A DNA stretch of 64,000 bases from Labrenzia sp. PHM005. GTDB taxonomy: Bacteria > Pseudomonadota > Alphaproteobacteria > Rhizobiales > Stappiaceae. Of the stretch, positions 9,352 through 18,798 are shown one piece after another. Each line of letters begins with the position of its first letter. The stretch's first letter is position 1. A program made the translations under genes and the position numbers. A model generated the notes under the pieces. The model saw only the letters and a list, made by a program, of their open reading frames with translations. It was not told the origin of the DNA and did not search any database. The stretch is taken from contig NZ_CP041191.1 of the NCBI RefSeq assembly GCF_006517275.1, positions 6,103,350 to 6,167,349 on the forward strand. The letters are read 5' to 3'.

Positions 9352-9603
9352 ATGACCGCTACCGAAAAACCCTGGTCAGTGAAGAAACTTGCCGTCGTCC
9401 TTTATCCGTTCGCCGCCGGCGCTGTCGCCATCAATCTCTTCATGCTGGGCCTGATGGGCATTGCTATCGGTCTGCCGGCAATCTCGCCGGAAGTCGCACT
9501 GGTTGCTAGTATACCATTGGGAATACCTGCGACCTGGTTGTTTGCAAAATGGGTGCGCAACTTGATGGATGAAGCAGATGGACGAAAGCCGCCAGCTGAT
9601 TGA
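9352..9603 (+). CDS. Small two-helix membrane protein at the end of the nir operon
   Basis: The 83-residue protein has two hydrophobic segments (about residues 14-40 and 44-64) separated by a short polar turn, and a charged tail ending DEADGRKPPAD. I do not recognise a named family. It lies 94 bases after the chelatase gene on the same strand and just before a strong hairpin, so it is probably the last cistron of the heme d1 transcript. A purine-rich GAAGAGG lies upstream of the ATG. Confidence 0.6.
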   Translation: MTATEKPWSVKKLAVVLYPFAAGAVAINLFMLGLMGIAIGLPAISPEVALVASIPLGIPATWLFAKWVRNLMDEADGRKPPAD

Positions 9604-9670
9604 CTAGATCAGAGGCTGTTCAGGTGGAAGCACTTGAAAAGCCAAAAGCTGATCGATTTTAAAGTTGTAG

Positions 9671-9719
9671 AGCATCCTGCGTTCAGATGAACGCAGGATG
9701 CTTTAGCGGTGGCTTTTTT
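9671..9719 (+). terminator. Hairpin between convergent nir and nos operons
   Basis: AGCATCCTGCGTTC (9671-9684) and GAACGCAGGATGCT (9689-9702) form a perfect 14-bp stem with loop AGAT. On the + strand a run of T follows at about 9714-9719, ten bases after the stem. It lies in the 147-base gap between the + strand nir operon and the - strand nosX, so it probably ends transcription from both sides. Confidence 0.75.
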
Positions 9720-9750
9720 CGGCTTCAACGAGAATTACGCAGAACCTGAT

Positions 9751-10755
9751 TTACCCATCTAACCATAAAGTTTCACCGTTCTGACGAACGGCAAATGCGG
9801 TTGTATCTACATAAAGTGCGAGGATTTCTTTCAGTCCTTTTTCGCCAAGCACCAACGCGGCTGTCGACAAACCGTCAGCGACTGCTGCAGAGCGGGAAAT
9901 CACGCTGACAGCACTTAAGTCAGTGCGAACTGGCGCGCCCGTTCTCGGGTCCAGAATGTGCGAGGTCTTGCCGGCTTCATCGAAGGTTGTTCCAGTCTGG
10001 GCGGAACTGGCGACAGCCATGTCGGACACGGTGGTTTGTTCGGCAAACTCTTTCCGTTTTGGATCTGGCCGGAGAGTAACCGGCCAGCCTTTTTGAATTT
10101 CACCCGCGTTAGACTCACCGATGCCGTTCAAACGTAGTTCTCCGAGATCGACGGCAACGTTGGTAAAGCCCTTCGACTTCAAAAGCTCCGACACCCGGTC
10201 GGTGATGAAACCTTGCGCAATCCCGTTGAGGGTCAACGCCATTCCAGGTGCCAAAAAGCGAATTTTCCCACTTTCAATCTGAACTTTGGAGAACCCGGTC
10301 TGGCTCAGCGCTTGTTTGTGCAAGCGGCTGTCATAATCGCCAGCTGCATAATAGGCCCAGAGAGGTTGAATGGTCGGATCAAAAGCGCCGCCAGTTGCCT
10401 CATGAAGCTGTTTTGCAAGCGACAACAACTGAAGCAAGTCGAAGGACGGTCCGTCCAGTAGGCCTTGGCGGTTCAACCGGGACAGTTCACTCTCGGACTT
10501 ATAAAGGCTGAAGATGTTTTCCAGCCTGGCGATCTCCAACTCGATCTCGCCAAACAGGCTTCTTGCTTCCTGCGCATCATCATGCACGAGATTGATTTCA
10601 GCGCCTGCCCCCAGAGCGATACCTGTCCATCGATGGATGGCAGGAGCAGCGGCTGCAGCCCCCGGGAAAAGAGCGACGGCCGAAGCGCTTGCCGCACTGA
10701 TTTTCAAAAAACGGCGCCGACTTAGTTTGCTTTCCGGCATTTCTATTCCAGTCAT
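9751..10755 (-). CDS. nosX: FAD:protein FMN transferase NosX (ApbE family)
   Basis: ApbE-family enzymes attach FMN to a threonine of partner proteins; NosX is the dedicated copy for the flavin domain of NosR. The 334-residue protein has a twin-arginine type signal (KLSRRRFLK followed by a hydrophobic Ala-rich segment), the GIAQGFITDRVSELL region and a C-terminal HILDPRTGAP motif typical of ApbE. Its start overlaps the nosL stop by one base, and it closes the nos operon. The alternative start at 10740 would leave the Tat motif intact. ApbE membership is clear; NosX follows from operon position. Confidence 0.9.
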   Translation of the reverse strand: MTGIEMPESKLSRRRFLKISAASASAVALFPGAAAAAPAIHRWTGIALGAGAEINLVHDDAQEARSLFGEIELEIARLENIFSLYKSESELSRLNRQGLLDGPSFDLLQLLSLAKQLHEATGGAFDPTIQPLWAYYAAGDYDSRLHKQALSQTGFSKVQIESGKIRFLAPGMALTLNGIAQGFITDRVSELLKSKGFTNVAVDLGELRLNGIGESNAGEIQKGWPVTLRPDPKRKEFAEQTTVSDMAVASSAQTGTTFDEAGKTSHILDPRTGAPVRTDLSAVSVISRSAAVADGLSTAALVLGEKGLKEILALYVDTTAFAVRQNGETLWLDG

Positions 10756-11300
10756 TAATGCACCCCGTTCGAACCGGGTTTTAACAGCTGCAGAGCGGAA
10801 GACACATCGACCGGTGCCAAAACATAGTCTTCGGAGATATCCGCTAACCGGACGACATCACCGCCGTTTTTGTCAGCAAATTCTCTGGCGCCCGTTTCCG
10901 TTCCAAAAGGAATGGTTTCCGGGGCACCCATCCCGCCAGCCTGATTACTTCCGGTTACGAACCAGGCTTCATCGGCATCAATCCAATTGTCGTTGCCTGG
11001 CTGGGTCCAGCTGACCGCCTTGTCCATGTCGTTGACATAAATCGCGGCAATCTCGTCGGTTTCTTCAGGTGACAGCTTGAAGGCAACCGCATCCCGCACC
11101 TGGGTAAACCAGACCGGGAACGGATTTCCCGCCAGATGGATCTGGGCTTTGGGGCCATCATGCTCCAGGACTGTCATCTGGCAATAATGGCCAGCTGCTT
11201 CCGGCGTCAGTTTGATTGCGGCCGGTTTGGCAATTTCAATTTCTTCCTGACAGCCCACCAAGAGGCTGGCGGCCAGAAAAACAAAACCAAGGCGGATCAT
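10755..11300 (-). CDS. nosL: Copper chaperone lipoprotein NosL
   Basis: NosL is an outer-membrane-facing periplasmic lipoprotein that supplies copper for assembly of the CuZ site of NosZ. The 181-residue product begins with a lipoprotein signal with lipobox LVGC (Cys near residue 17) and contains the NosL-type segment YCQMTVLEHDGPKAQI, whose Cys and Met are candidate copper ligands, and the block DAVAFKLSPEE. The start overlaps nosY by four bases. Operon order F-Y-L-X is the standard alphaproteobacterial arrangement. Confidence 0.92.
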   Translation of the reverse strand: MIRLGFVFLAASLLVGCQEEIEIAKPAAIKLTPEAAGHYCQMTVLEHDGPKAQIHLAGNPFPVWFTQVRDAVAFKLSPEETDEIAAIYVNDMDKAVSWTQPGNDNWIDADEAWFVTGSNQAGGMGAPETIPFGTETGAREFADKNGGDVVRLADISEDYVLAPVDVSSALQLLKPGSNGVH

Positions 11301-12127
11301 GGGGTAATCCTCCGGATAAGAACCGTTGCGGCCAGTAGGGCTGCGCAGGCAAACAAGATGAGCGAGGCAAGGGCAAGTGCTGGATCGAACGGCAAGGTTT
11401 CGGCAACACCGGCCATTCCGCCAACAAGGCTGCTGGCTTCAAGTGCGGCCAGATTGAACAGCCGGAACGCATCTGCCGGGTTCAGCAAAACCGCATAGGG
11501 AAAGACCTTTGCCGCAAAGACGCCGCCCGGATTGGCGACCAGAGCCCCCAAAAGAGCCAGATCGTAAAGGACAACAAACACCAGCCACACAGCAATGGCA
11601 GCCGCAGCTGCCGTGCCAACCTGCCGGGTCAGGCAGCTCAAGACATAGCCGATGGCGACGAAACACTGACCCAGTATAAGCGATGTTGCGATCAAACGGG
11701 CGAAATCGATCAATCCACTGGTGGATCCTGAGCCGGTCAACACCAGGAAGGCCGCAGTGGTTCCATAGCCGACCACAAGCGCGAAGGTCAAAACCAGGGA
11801 ATGGCCAATCGCTTTGCCGATAAGGAATTCGGGTCTGGAAACCGGGCAGGAGAAGGTCATTAACAACGTGCCGCGTTCGATTTCACCGCACACAGCATCA
11901 AATGCCAGCAGCAGCGCAATAAGCGGCACGAGGTAAACAGACAGGCTGGCCAATGAGGCAACAGTGATCGTCAGGCGGTCCACACCGAGCGTGCCGGCAG
12001 GAGCGGAGCCGAGCAAAGCTAAAGCGAGAGAAAACGCCGCGAGGATAATTGTTGCCAGCAGGATCCAACGGTTGCGGATCCCGATCCGGACCTCTTGAGC
12101 AGCAATAGTCAGAATTCTGGAGATCAT
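11297..12127 (-). CDS. nosY: Nitrous oxide reductase maturation ABC permease NosY
   Basis: The 276-residue integral membrane protein has six predicted hydrophobic segments and the ABC-2-type permease motif ERGTLLMTFSCPVSRPEFLIGKA near residue 90. With the ATPase NosF and the periplasmic NosD it forms the NosDFY complex, which powers copper-site maturation of NosZ. Four-base overlaps with nosF and nosL show translational coupling. Confidence 0.92.
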   Translation of the reverse strand: MISRILTIAAQEVRIGIRNRWILLATIILAAFSLALALLGSAPAGTLGVDRLTITVASLASLSVYLVPLIALLLAFDAVCGEIERGTLLMTFSCPVSRPEFLIGKAIGHSLVLTFALVVGYGTTAAFLVLTGSGSTSGLIDFARLIATSLILGQCFVAIGYVLSCLTRQVGTAAAAAIAVWLVFVVLYDLALLGALVANPGGVFAAKVFPYAVLLNPADAFRLFNLAALEASSLVGGMAGVAETLPFDPALALASLILFACAALLAATVLIRRITP

Positions 12128-13044
12128 TGCTGAGCCTCCTCTTGAGCCGCTTGCGAGAAGTATTTGTAGACATCGTCCAAACTTGGTGCATGAACGTCCA
12201 CATCTTCAACGAGATGGCCAAGTGCACTGATCGCAGACAGTGTCCTGACCTTCTCATCCATGCCGCAGTCGAGTTCCACCGACCGGCCATTCATACGGCT
12301 GCGGTCGATGTTTCCGAGTTGGTCCGCCACCTCTTCTGCAGCACCCGGCCGGGTCCAGATTTTCAGCCTGATCGGCAGGCCAGCCTGAGCTCGTAAGTTC
12401 GAAAGTTGGTCGTCGGCCACCAAATTGCCTTTGGACAGGATCAGGATCCGGTCAGTACGGGCTTCCAATTCGGTCAAGGCATGTGACGACAAGAGTACGG
12501 TTGCGCCCTGATCGGCAATTTCGCCAATCAGTTCATAGACATTCTGGCGGGATATCGGATCAAGACCTGTGGTCGGCTCATCGAGCAGCACCAGTCTCGG
12601 ATGTCCAATCAAGGCTTGTGCAAGGCCAAGGCGCTGACGCATGCCCTTTGAATAAGTGCCGACCCGCCGTTTGGCAGCGTCTGCCAAACCGACCCGGTCA
12701 AGCAGGTGCATGACATTCTTCGGTTTTTCACCTTTGAGCCGTGCATAGTAGCTAAGCACTTCCCGACCTGTCAGGGCCGCGGGGAACGCCACAGACTCCG
12801 GCAAATAAGCCGTATTTGACCGGGCCTCCTGGCTGCCAGGTTGTGACTCCAGAACGGAGATATCGCCACCGTCCCGGTTCAAAAAACCAAGGACCATCTT
12901 GAAGAGCGTTGTCTTGCCGGCGCCATTATGGCCCAAAAGGGCAACACGTTCGCCGGCGGCCAGCGAAAAGGAGACATCGTTGACCGCAGTGTGGCTCGAA
13001 AACCGTTTGGTGACATTCTGAACTTCTAAGCTCGTCTTTGTCAT
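12124..13044 (-). CDS. nosF: Nitrous oxide reductase maturation ABC ATPase NosF
   Basis: The 306-residue ATPase has Walker A GHNGAGKT (near residue 39), signature YSKGMRQRLGLAQALIG, Walker B LVLLDEPTTGLDP and the H-loop LLSSHALTE. It energises the NosDFY complex. The start is set at 13044, where ATG overlaps the nosD stop; a longer reading frame extends upstream to 13206 but would lie inside nosD and adds residues outside the ABC fold. A C-terminal domain of about 90 residues follows the ATPase core, as in NosF. Confidence 0.92.
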   Translation of the reverse strand: MTKTSLEVQNVTKRFSSHTAVNDVSFSLAAGERVALLGHNGAGKTTLFKMVLGFLNRDGGDISVLESQPGSQEARSNTAYLPESVAFPAALTGREVLSYYARLKGEKPKNVMHLLDRVGLADAAKRRVGTYSKGMRQRLGLAQALIGHPRLVLLDEPTTGLDPISRQNVYELIGEIADQGATVLLSSHALTELEARTDRILILSKGNLVADDQLSNLRAQAGLPIRLKIWTRPGAAEEVADQLGNIDRSRMNGRSVELDCGMDEKVRTLSAISALGHLVEDVDVHAPSLDDVYKYFSQAAQEEAQQ

Positions 13045-14324
13045 CCTTGAACTCCGGAATTGGGTACGGACCCGGCGGGTGGATGCATCAAAGGTGCATT
13101 GTCTACGATACCACCCGGCAGCAGGGCCGGAAATTGGGATTGCGTCCAGCGCAGCAACTGCACAGCTGGACTGCCGATCAGGATCTTGGCGGACGGCTGG
13201 GTCCACAACACCTGGTCGACCATATCATTCGGACGGTAAGCGGTATCGGCGAGGCCATCGCCATTCATATCGAAAGCCGCGTGGTCACTCCAGAAATTGC
13301 CGCGGCCATCTGTGCTCCAATCAAGGGAGCGGCTGCCGACATATTTGACCTGCGTCTTGTTGCGAATGAACGCGTTGCCTTGGAACTTGTTTCTTGCGGA
13401 TCCCGCTGTGAAATGAACACCAATCGGACATCTTTCGAAGCGGTTGTCCGTCACTTTGTTCTTGTTCGCATTGTACATGAACAGGCATTTCTCACCGCCA
13501 CCGAAGACTTGGTTGCCTTCGATTTTCGCCCGGTTGGCATAATTCAACATCAAACCGTGATGCTTGTCGCCTTTTGAGACATTGTCGCGAACCTTAAGTC
13601 TGTCCGAAAACATCAAGGCATAGCCGATATCATTTCCTTCGGAGACATTGCCTTCGATGACACCACTGTTGCCATGCATGTAGTGAACCGCAAACCGCAA
13701 TTGCGAGAAGTGGTTGTTGCGGAAGGTATCCTTGTGGCTGGTGTTGACGAACACACCGTCGCGGCCAAAGCGGATCGTGTTGAACTCGGCCAACAAATGC
13801 GGCGAGTTCCAAACATAGATGCCATTGCCACGTTCATTGGGGCGTAGATCCTGACGGCCTTCGATCAGGTTGTTGGACACCACGGCATCATCCGGGCCAT
13901 GAACATCAACACCGGTTAGATTGTTCAGGATCTTGTTGTCCCGGACGGTCGCGCGGTCAGCCTTCTTGGTCAGTTTGACACCGGCATCCAATGTCTGGTG
14001 AGACAGACCTGATCCGGTGATGATCAGATTGGAAACCGTCACATCCGGCGCATCGACGGTAATCACACTACCGGTACCAGTGCCTGTGACACGGGCACCA
14101 TCAGTCCCCAACAGTTGAAGCGGAACTTCAATCGTGATCGGACCTTGGTGATCGCCAGCTGCAAGCCGGAGGATGTCCCCGGCTTGCGCTTTTGTAAGGG
14201 CCTGTTGCAAAGCGCCCTGCTCGGCAGAAACTTTCCATTCTTCTGCGGCCAGCGGGTTTAACCCGGCAAGCACCGCAGCGAGAAAGGTTATCCCGCCGGA
14301 GAGTATGTGCAGAGCGCTATGCAT
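13041..14324 (-). CDS. nosD: Periplasmic beta-helix maturation protein NosD
   Basis: NosD is a periplasmic right-handed beta-helix protein partnering NosFY and NosL in copper delivery to NosZ. The 427-residue product has a signal peptide (HSALHILSGGITFLAAVLAG) and then repeated parallel beta-helix coils of the carbohydrate-binding CASH type, visible as recurring V-x-x-N-x-I/L patterns (VRDNKILNN, VSNNLIEG, IEGNVSEGN, VTDNRFERC). The start at 14324 is preferred over 14393 because it follows the nosZ stop directly and puts the signal peptide first. Confidence 0.92.
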   Translation of the reverse strand: MHSALHILSGGITFLAAVLAGLNPLAAEEWKVSAEQGALQQALTKAQAGDILRLAAGDHQGPITIEVPLQLLGTDGARVTGTGTGSVITVDAPDVTVSNLIITGSGLSHQTLDAGVKLTKKADRATVRDNKILNNLTGVDVHGPDDAVVSNNLIEGRQDLRPNERGNGIYVWNSPHLLAEFNTIRFGRDGVFVNTSHKDTFRNNHFSQLRFAVHYMHGNSGVIEGNVSEGNDIGYALMFSDRLKVRDNVSKGDKHHGLMLNYANRAKIEGNQVFGGGEKCLFMYNANKNKVTDNRFERCPIGVHFTAGSARNKFQGNAFIRNKTQVKYVGSRSLDWSTDGRGNFWSDHAAFDMNGDGLADTAYRPNDMVDQVLWTQPSAKILIGSPAVQLLRWTQSQFPALLPGGIVDNAPLMHPPAGSVPNSGVQG

Positions 14325-14326
14325 TG

Positions 14327-16237
14327 TTAGGCGCCTCTTGGCTCGACGAACATCCGGCCGCGCATTTCCATGTGAAGTGCGTGACAGAACCACTGACAGT
14401 AGAACCAGTGTACACCCGGACGTTCCGCAATGAAGGTCACAGAAGCCGTGGCCTGCGGTCCAACTTCCATGGCAACACCGTAGTTTGCCAGGCAGAAGCC
14501 GTGAGTCAGGTCGTCGATGTCATCAATGTTGGTGACATAGACGGTGACTTCATCGCCCTGCTTAACCGTGAATTTCTCCATGGAGAAGTTCGGAGCAACC
14601 GAAGACATGTAGACTCGGACCTTGTTGCCGTCGCGGATAACATCCGCTGCGTCTTCAAGATCAACACCATCGGCTTTGGCTTGCTCAATCGCATCGGCAA
14701 AGCTCGGGTCATTCCGATCCCAAACAATCGCCGGGTTCACTTTTGAACGGTGAACGACGATGCTGTCATGCGGCTCGGCAAAGGTCGGGCCGTCATGGAC
14801 AACCTTCATTTTGTCGCCAGAGATGTCGATCAGCTGCTCGTTTTCCGGCTTCAACGGACCAACGTTCAAGAAGCGGTCCTTCGAGAACTTGTTCATCGAA
14901 ATGAGCCACTTACCGTCTGCTTCTGCGGTCTCACCCATGGATGTCGAGTTGTGACCCGGCTGATAGTGGACGTCGACTTTATCCAGAATTGGATCAACGT
15001 CCGCACCACCATAGGCGTCTATTGCCTTTTGGATGTTCCACTTGGCCACCTGACTGTCCAGGAAGAGGGTGGTGTAGCCGTTACCGTTGTTGTCGAACGC
15101 AGTGTGAAGCGGGCCAAGACCCAATTGCGGTTCTGCAACGATGGCGGAACGCGGATCAGCGTTGTCTGCAAACAGTGCATCCACTTTGGTCACGTCGATC
15201 ACAGAAACTGTCGGAGACAGCTTGCCATTGATGACGATGTGCTTCTTGTCCGGAGCCGCGTTGACACCATGCGGGCTGTTCGGAATCGGAATATAGCGTG
15301 TGAAGTTGGAGTTGGCATCTTTGCGGCCATCAACAACCGGAACACCTTTCATTTCCGTATAGTTGCCGGCAGCAACAGCTTCCTCGATGGCCTTAATGTT
15401 GAAGACAACAACATGGTCGAGTTCGCTCTCGGTCATTTCGGCAAGGTTGGTTCCCATTTCCGAGTTATAGGAAGTCGAGAAGGCGTATTTGCCCTGGTAG
15501 TCACAGTCGGTGTTGTCGAGGTTACCTGAAACAATCACCTGCCATGCGACCTTCATGGTGTCACCGTCGATCGCGGTGAAGATGCAGGCGTATTTATCCG
15601 GCTCATCCAGGATGCTGCCGTCGTTGACCAGCGGCGCTTCATGTTCGCCGTTTGCGAAGACGTAGCCCGTGCGCGGATATTTCTGCGGACGCATGCCATG
15701 AATGTCATGGGCATTCGGGATCTCGATGATCTTGTCCGTCTTCATCATTTTCAGGTCGATACGCGCAACGCGGGTGTTCGCCTTGTCGTTGGCGAAGATG
15801 TAGCGACCGTCGTATGTGCCGTCGGTGAAGGACATGTGCGGATGGTGAAGGTCACCATTGTCGTAGGTCACTTTGCCCTGAGCCTTCAAGAAGGCTTTGG
15901 TTTCCGGCAGCAGGCCTTCGGTCAGGATTTTCAGAGACTCGTTGGTCTGACCCCAACCTGTAGCGGAACAACGGTTAAAGACCGGAATGCGCATCAGTTC
16001 GCGCATAGAAGGAACACCGAGAATGCGGACTTCGCCTGTTTGGCCTGAAGACCAGAAACCGTAGTATTCGTCCAGCTCGCCCGGCGCCAAATGTGCGCTC
16101 TGGCCGCCTTCAGCAGCAGTTGCCGGTGTCGCGCTTCCAAGAGCAGCGGCGCCCATGCCGGCTACAACAGCCGTTTTTGCAGTTCCCCCTAGCAATGCCC
16201 GGCGTGACATTGCTCTTTCTTTTAAACTCTCCGTCAT
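14327..16237 (-). CDS. nosZ: Nitrous oxide reductase NosZ (clade I, Tat-exported)
   Basis: NosZ reduces N2O to N2 in the periplasm. The 636-residue protein starts with a twin-arginine signal (MSRRALLGG then an Ala-rich stretch), which marks the clade I enzyme. A seven-bladed propeller carries the CuZ histidines, for example [34 protein letters not shown] and EPHDSIV. The C-terminal cupredoxin domain holds the CuA motif [12 protein letters not shown] (residues about 614-625), with an upstream histidine in DLTHGFC. The start at 16237 is chosen because AAGGAG sits seven bases upstream on the - strand; the frame extends eleven codons further without a ribosome site. The upstream leader is part of a 140-base tandem duplication with nosR. 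Confidence 0.96.
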   Translation of the reverse strand: MTESLKERAMSRRALLGGTAKTAVVAGMGAAALGSATPATAAEGGQSAHLAPGELDEYYGFWSSGQTGEVRILGVPSMRELMRIPVFNRCSATGWGQTNESLKILTEGLLPETKAFLKAQGKVTYDNGDLHHPHMSFTDGTYDGRYIFANDKANTRVARIDLKMMKTDKIIEIPNAHDIHGMRPQKYPRTGYVFANGEHEAPLVNDGSILDEPDKYACIFTAIDGDTMKVAWQVIVSGNLDNTDCDYQGKYAFSTSYNSEMGTNLAEMTESELDHVVVFNIKAIEEAVAAGNYTEMKGVPVVDGRKDANSNFTRYIPIPNSPHGVNAAPDKKHIVINGKLSPTVSVIDVTKVDALFADNADPRSAIVAEPQLGLGPLHTAFDNNGNGYTTLFLDSQVAKWNIQKAIDAYGGADVDPILDKVDVHYQPGHNSTSMGETAEADGKWLISMNKFSKDRFLNVGPLKPENEQLIDISGDKMKVVHDGPTFAEPHDSIVVHRSKVNPAIVWDRNDPSFADAIEQAKADGVDLEDAADVIRDGNKVRVYMSSVAPNFSMEKFTVKQGDEVTVYVTNIDDIDDLTHGFCLANYGVAMEVGPQATASVTFIAERPGVHWFYCQWFCHALHMEMRGRMFVEPRGA

Positions 16238-16266
16238 GACTTTTCTCCTTGTGTCGGTGTCGGAGT

Positions 16267-16389
16267 TCATCCAGCTGAGTTGGCGGTAGTCACCCCGCCG
16301 TCCGGTGCCGGTTTCGTGTTCCCTGTCTGAGTTTCAAGTTTCTGCCGATCGGCGCGTTTCTGAGCCCAGACGGGGCATTCCTTGTTGTG
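16267..16389 (-). pseudogene. Duplicated 3' end of nosR between nosR and nosZ
   Basis: Read on the - strand this stretch encodes HNKECPVWAQKR...[10 protein letters not shown] and a TGA. It aligns without gaps to the last 40 residues of NosR (HDQKCPVCIKKL...GGVTTANPAG), identical at 25 of 40 positions by my count. The offset between copies is exactly 140 bases (stop at 16267 against 16407). It has no start codon or own ribosome site, and the last cysteine of CPVC is replaced by tryptophan. It looks like the diverged relic of a tandem duplication that also copied the RBS-like leader. Confidence 0.85.
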
Positions 16390-16406
16390 TCTCCTCGTGT
16401 GGGAGT

Positions 16407-18614
16407 TCACCCAGCTGGGTTAGCGGTAGTCACCCCGCCAGCCTGTGCCGGTTTCGTCATCCCTGTCTGCTTCTCGAACTTCCGCCGCTTGGCGAGTTTC
16501 TTGATGCAGACGGGACATTTCTGATCGTGCTGATACAGGACCTGGCAATGCAGGCAGTTCAGGCACTCGTTCGGATTGATGTTGCCTTCCGGATGGATGG
16601 CTTGGACCATGCATTCCTTGCCGCAGCGCTGGCATGGATCGCCGCAGTCGCGGTAGCGTTTCAGCCAGTCAAACATGCGCAGGCGCGCCGGGATCGCCAG
16701 GGCAGCGCCCAGCGGGCAAAGGTAGCGGCAGTAGAACCGTTCAATGAACAGACCAGCCACCAGCAGCGCGACCGCAAAGAGGACGAAGGGCCACGCCCGC
16801 TGGAATTTCAGGATGATCGCTGTCTTGAACGGCTCCACTTCCGCATAGTGTTCGGCAACGTCAAGAGAGTAGAGGGACAGGCCGAACAATCCGAGGAAAA
16901 TCATATACTTGAGTGGCCACAGGCGTTCGTGGAGAGCCCAGGGCACTTCGATCTGAGGAATACGGGCAACCTTAGCTAGCCGGTTGGTCAGCTCCTGCAT
17001 CGCACCGAACGGACACAGCCAGCCGCAATAAGCACCCCGCCCCCAGAACAAGAGCGCTGCAGCAACGGAGAACCACAGCAGGAATACCAACGGGTCCATG
17101 AGAAAAGCATCCCAGCTGAAACTACTGGTCAATGACGAGAAGAACGCCATGACGTTGACGACCGAGAGTTGCGCATTTTGCATCCAGCCCAGCCAAACCA
17201 GCGTGAACGTCAGGAAGGCAATCCGGAACCAGAACGTGAAGCGTTCGTTGCGGGTGACCTGCATCTGGAAGAAGAAGACGATCGTCAGAATACCGATCGC
17301 ACTGGCCAAGATAATGATGTCGGCCTTGCGGTCTTCCCAGATACGGACCCAAAGTTTCGGCGCGTCATCATCGCCGTTGACAAGAGCCTGTGTTGAAACT
17401 GGATCGCCAGCGGCGAGCGCAACTTCTTCGACCTTCAGATACGCATCCGGCAATTGATAGCCGAGATCAAATGTCAAGAAGACCTTGTCGATCGGGCCGA
17501 CCGCGCGCTGAACCAACAGCTGCAGACGGAAATCCTTGGAAGGATCAAACCCGGCATCGGCAGGAATGATGAACAGATCCATCTCGACAAAGGCTGGAGA
17601 CCCATCTGCTGCAATTTCACCAACGCGCACTTGCTGCTTGTCGAAGAAGCGAACGGAGATATCGTCCTGGATTAGCTGGATCCGGTCAAAAATACCGCCG
17701 CGGACATACCCAGATCCTTTGAAGGAATACCGTCCCCGCCCCATGACCAGGATCGCATGCTCACCTTCTTTCAAACGGTTCTTGAGATTGTCGTACTCCC
17801 GTTGACCAAGAAGGGATAGACCAATGGACGGCACATTTGCCAGACCCATGTACATGTCGATGAAGGTGTCTGTATCCGGGCCATCTTCCGGGCGCTTGAT
17901 CGCACGCGGATCGCCTTGAGCGACGAAGGCTTCATTCACCTGAGCCACGTCCAAGGACATACGCCGGACAGAGCCATCGCCAGTCATGGTCATCCAGTCA
18001 CTGACGGCCACCTTCTCGTAATCGATGATCTTCTTGGGGCCGGTGTCGGCTACAGCTTGGACCAAACCTCCCAAACCGAGAAAACGGGCGACTTTAATAC
18101 CTGCGCGGACGATCGAATCGTCAATCACCATGATAGTGACGGTCGCACCCGAAATGATGTCCAGCTCGTGCGCGGAGCCGCCTTGCTGCGCTTCGATTTT
18201 GAGATCCAGACCGGCATAACCTTCTGTCACCGCCTGAATTTTCGAATCGGGAATACCAATTAGAACAATCGGTTCTGAGTGTTTGACCAGCCGTACTCCG
18301 GTTACGACTGCATCAGGGTCAACGCCAACCATCGTGTGGATCGGCTTGCCCGAATATCCCGTTGTCGAAACAAAGTCAGATGTCAGGAAGACCCAACCAA
18401 CTGTTTCACCGCCTTTAAGGGCAGGAACAACCGGAACATCGTCCCGCACAGCACCGAAACTATCGGCACCGGGAACCATTTCAGATGGTTGAACTTTATC
18501 CAGAAACCTTGAAACCAGCGCGTCAGCAGCGTTGGCCGTCGGGGCCAATACCAATGCAGCTAGAATGGCCAGGCACAAGCACAGTATCTGAATTATTTTA
18601 CCGGGACGCCCCAC
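16407..18614 (-). CDS. nosR: NosR, membrane iron-sulfur flavoprotein of N2O respiration
   Basis: NosR passes quinol electrons toward NosZ and is required for its expression and activity. The 735 residues comprise a signal segment, a periplasmic FMN-binding domain (SGATVTIMVIDDS near residue 155 contains the flavinylated Thr), a second periplasmic region, several membrane helices with CGWLCPFGAMQE and YCRYLCPLGAA motifs, and two ferredoxin-like 4Fe-4S clusters (CGDPCQRCGKEC; CLNCLHCQ then CPVC). Length matches canonical NosR. The start codon is GTG, with GGAG eight bases upstream. An NnrR-type site lies 70 bases upstream. It leads the nosRZDFYLX operon. Confidence 0.95.
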   Translation of the reverse strand: MGRPGKIIQILCLCLAILAALVLAPTANAADALVSRFLDKVQPSEMVPGADSFGAVRDDVPVVPALKGGETVGWVFLTSDFVSTTGYSGKPIHTMVGVDPDAVVTGVRLVKHSEPIVLIGIPDSKIQAVTEGYAGLDLKIEAQQGGSAHELDIISGATVTIMVIDDSIVRAGIKVARFLGLGGLVQAVADTGPKKIIDYEKVAVSDWMTMTGDGSVRRMSLDVAQVNEAFVAQGDPRAIKRPEDGPDTDTFIDMYMGLANVPSIGLSLLGQREYDNLKNRLKEGEHAILVMGRGRYSFKGSGYVRGGIFDRIQLIQDDISVRFFDKQQVRVGEIAADGSPAFVEMDLFIIPADAGFDPSKDFRLQLLVQRAVGPIDKVFLTFDLGYQLPDAYLKVEEVALAAGDPVSTQALVNGDDDAPKLWVRIWEDRKADIIILASAIGILTIVFFFQMQVTRNERFTFWFRIAFLTFTLVWLGWMQNAQLSVVNVMAFFSSLTSSFSWDAFLMDPLVFLLWFSVAAALLFWGRGAYCGWLCPFGAMQELTNRLAKVARIPQIEVPWALHERLWPLKYMIFLGLFGLSLYSLDVAEHYAEVEPFKTAIILKFQRAWPFVLFAVALLVAGLFIERFYCRYLCPLGAALAIPARLRMFDWLKRYRDCGDPCQRCGKECMVQAIHPEGNINPNECLNCLHCQVLYQHDQKCPVCIKKLAKRRKFEKQTGMTKPAQAGGVTTANPAG

Positions 18615-18684
18615 GGGACACGCTCCAACAAATCATGCATAATATTTTCAAGATTTGTTTTGCGCCTTCGCCGATCTGTTTTCT

Positions 18685-18698
18685 TTGACGATAGTCAA
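18685..18698. promoter_or_regulatory. NnrR/Dnr-type site upstream of nosR
   Basis: TTGACGATAGTCAA is identical over all 14 bases to the site upstream of nirE at 1361. Its centre lies about 77 bases before the nosR GTG start, a spacing that suits an activator site near -41 with a leader of about 35 bases. Identity including the N4 spacer suggests shared ancestry or constraint. Confidence 0.75.
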
Positions 18699-18798
18699 GA
18701 AGACACGTAACGAATTGCAATCTTGTACAAACTTCCGCTTGGCGCGTTGCGACAGAAAGCGCTTCCGCCGTCGAAAACAAGAAGCGCTCTGATTGGAG

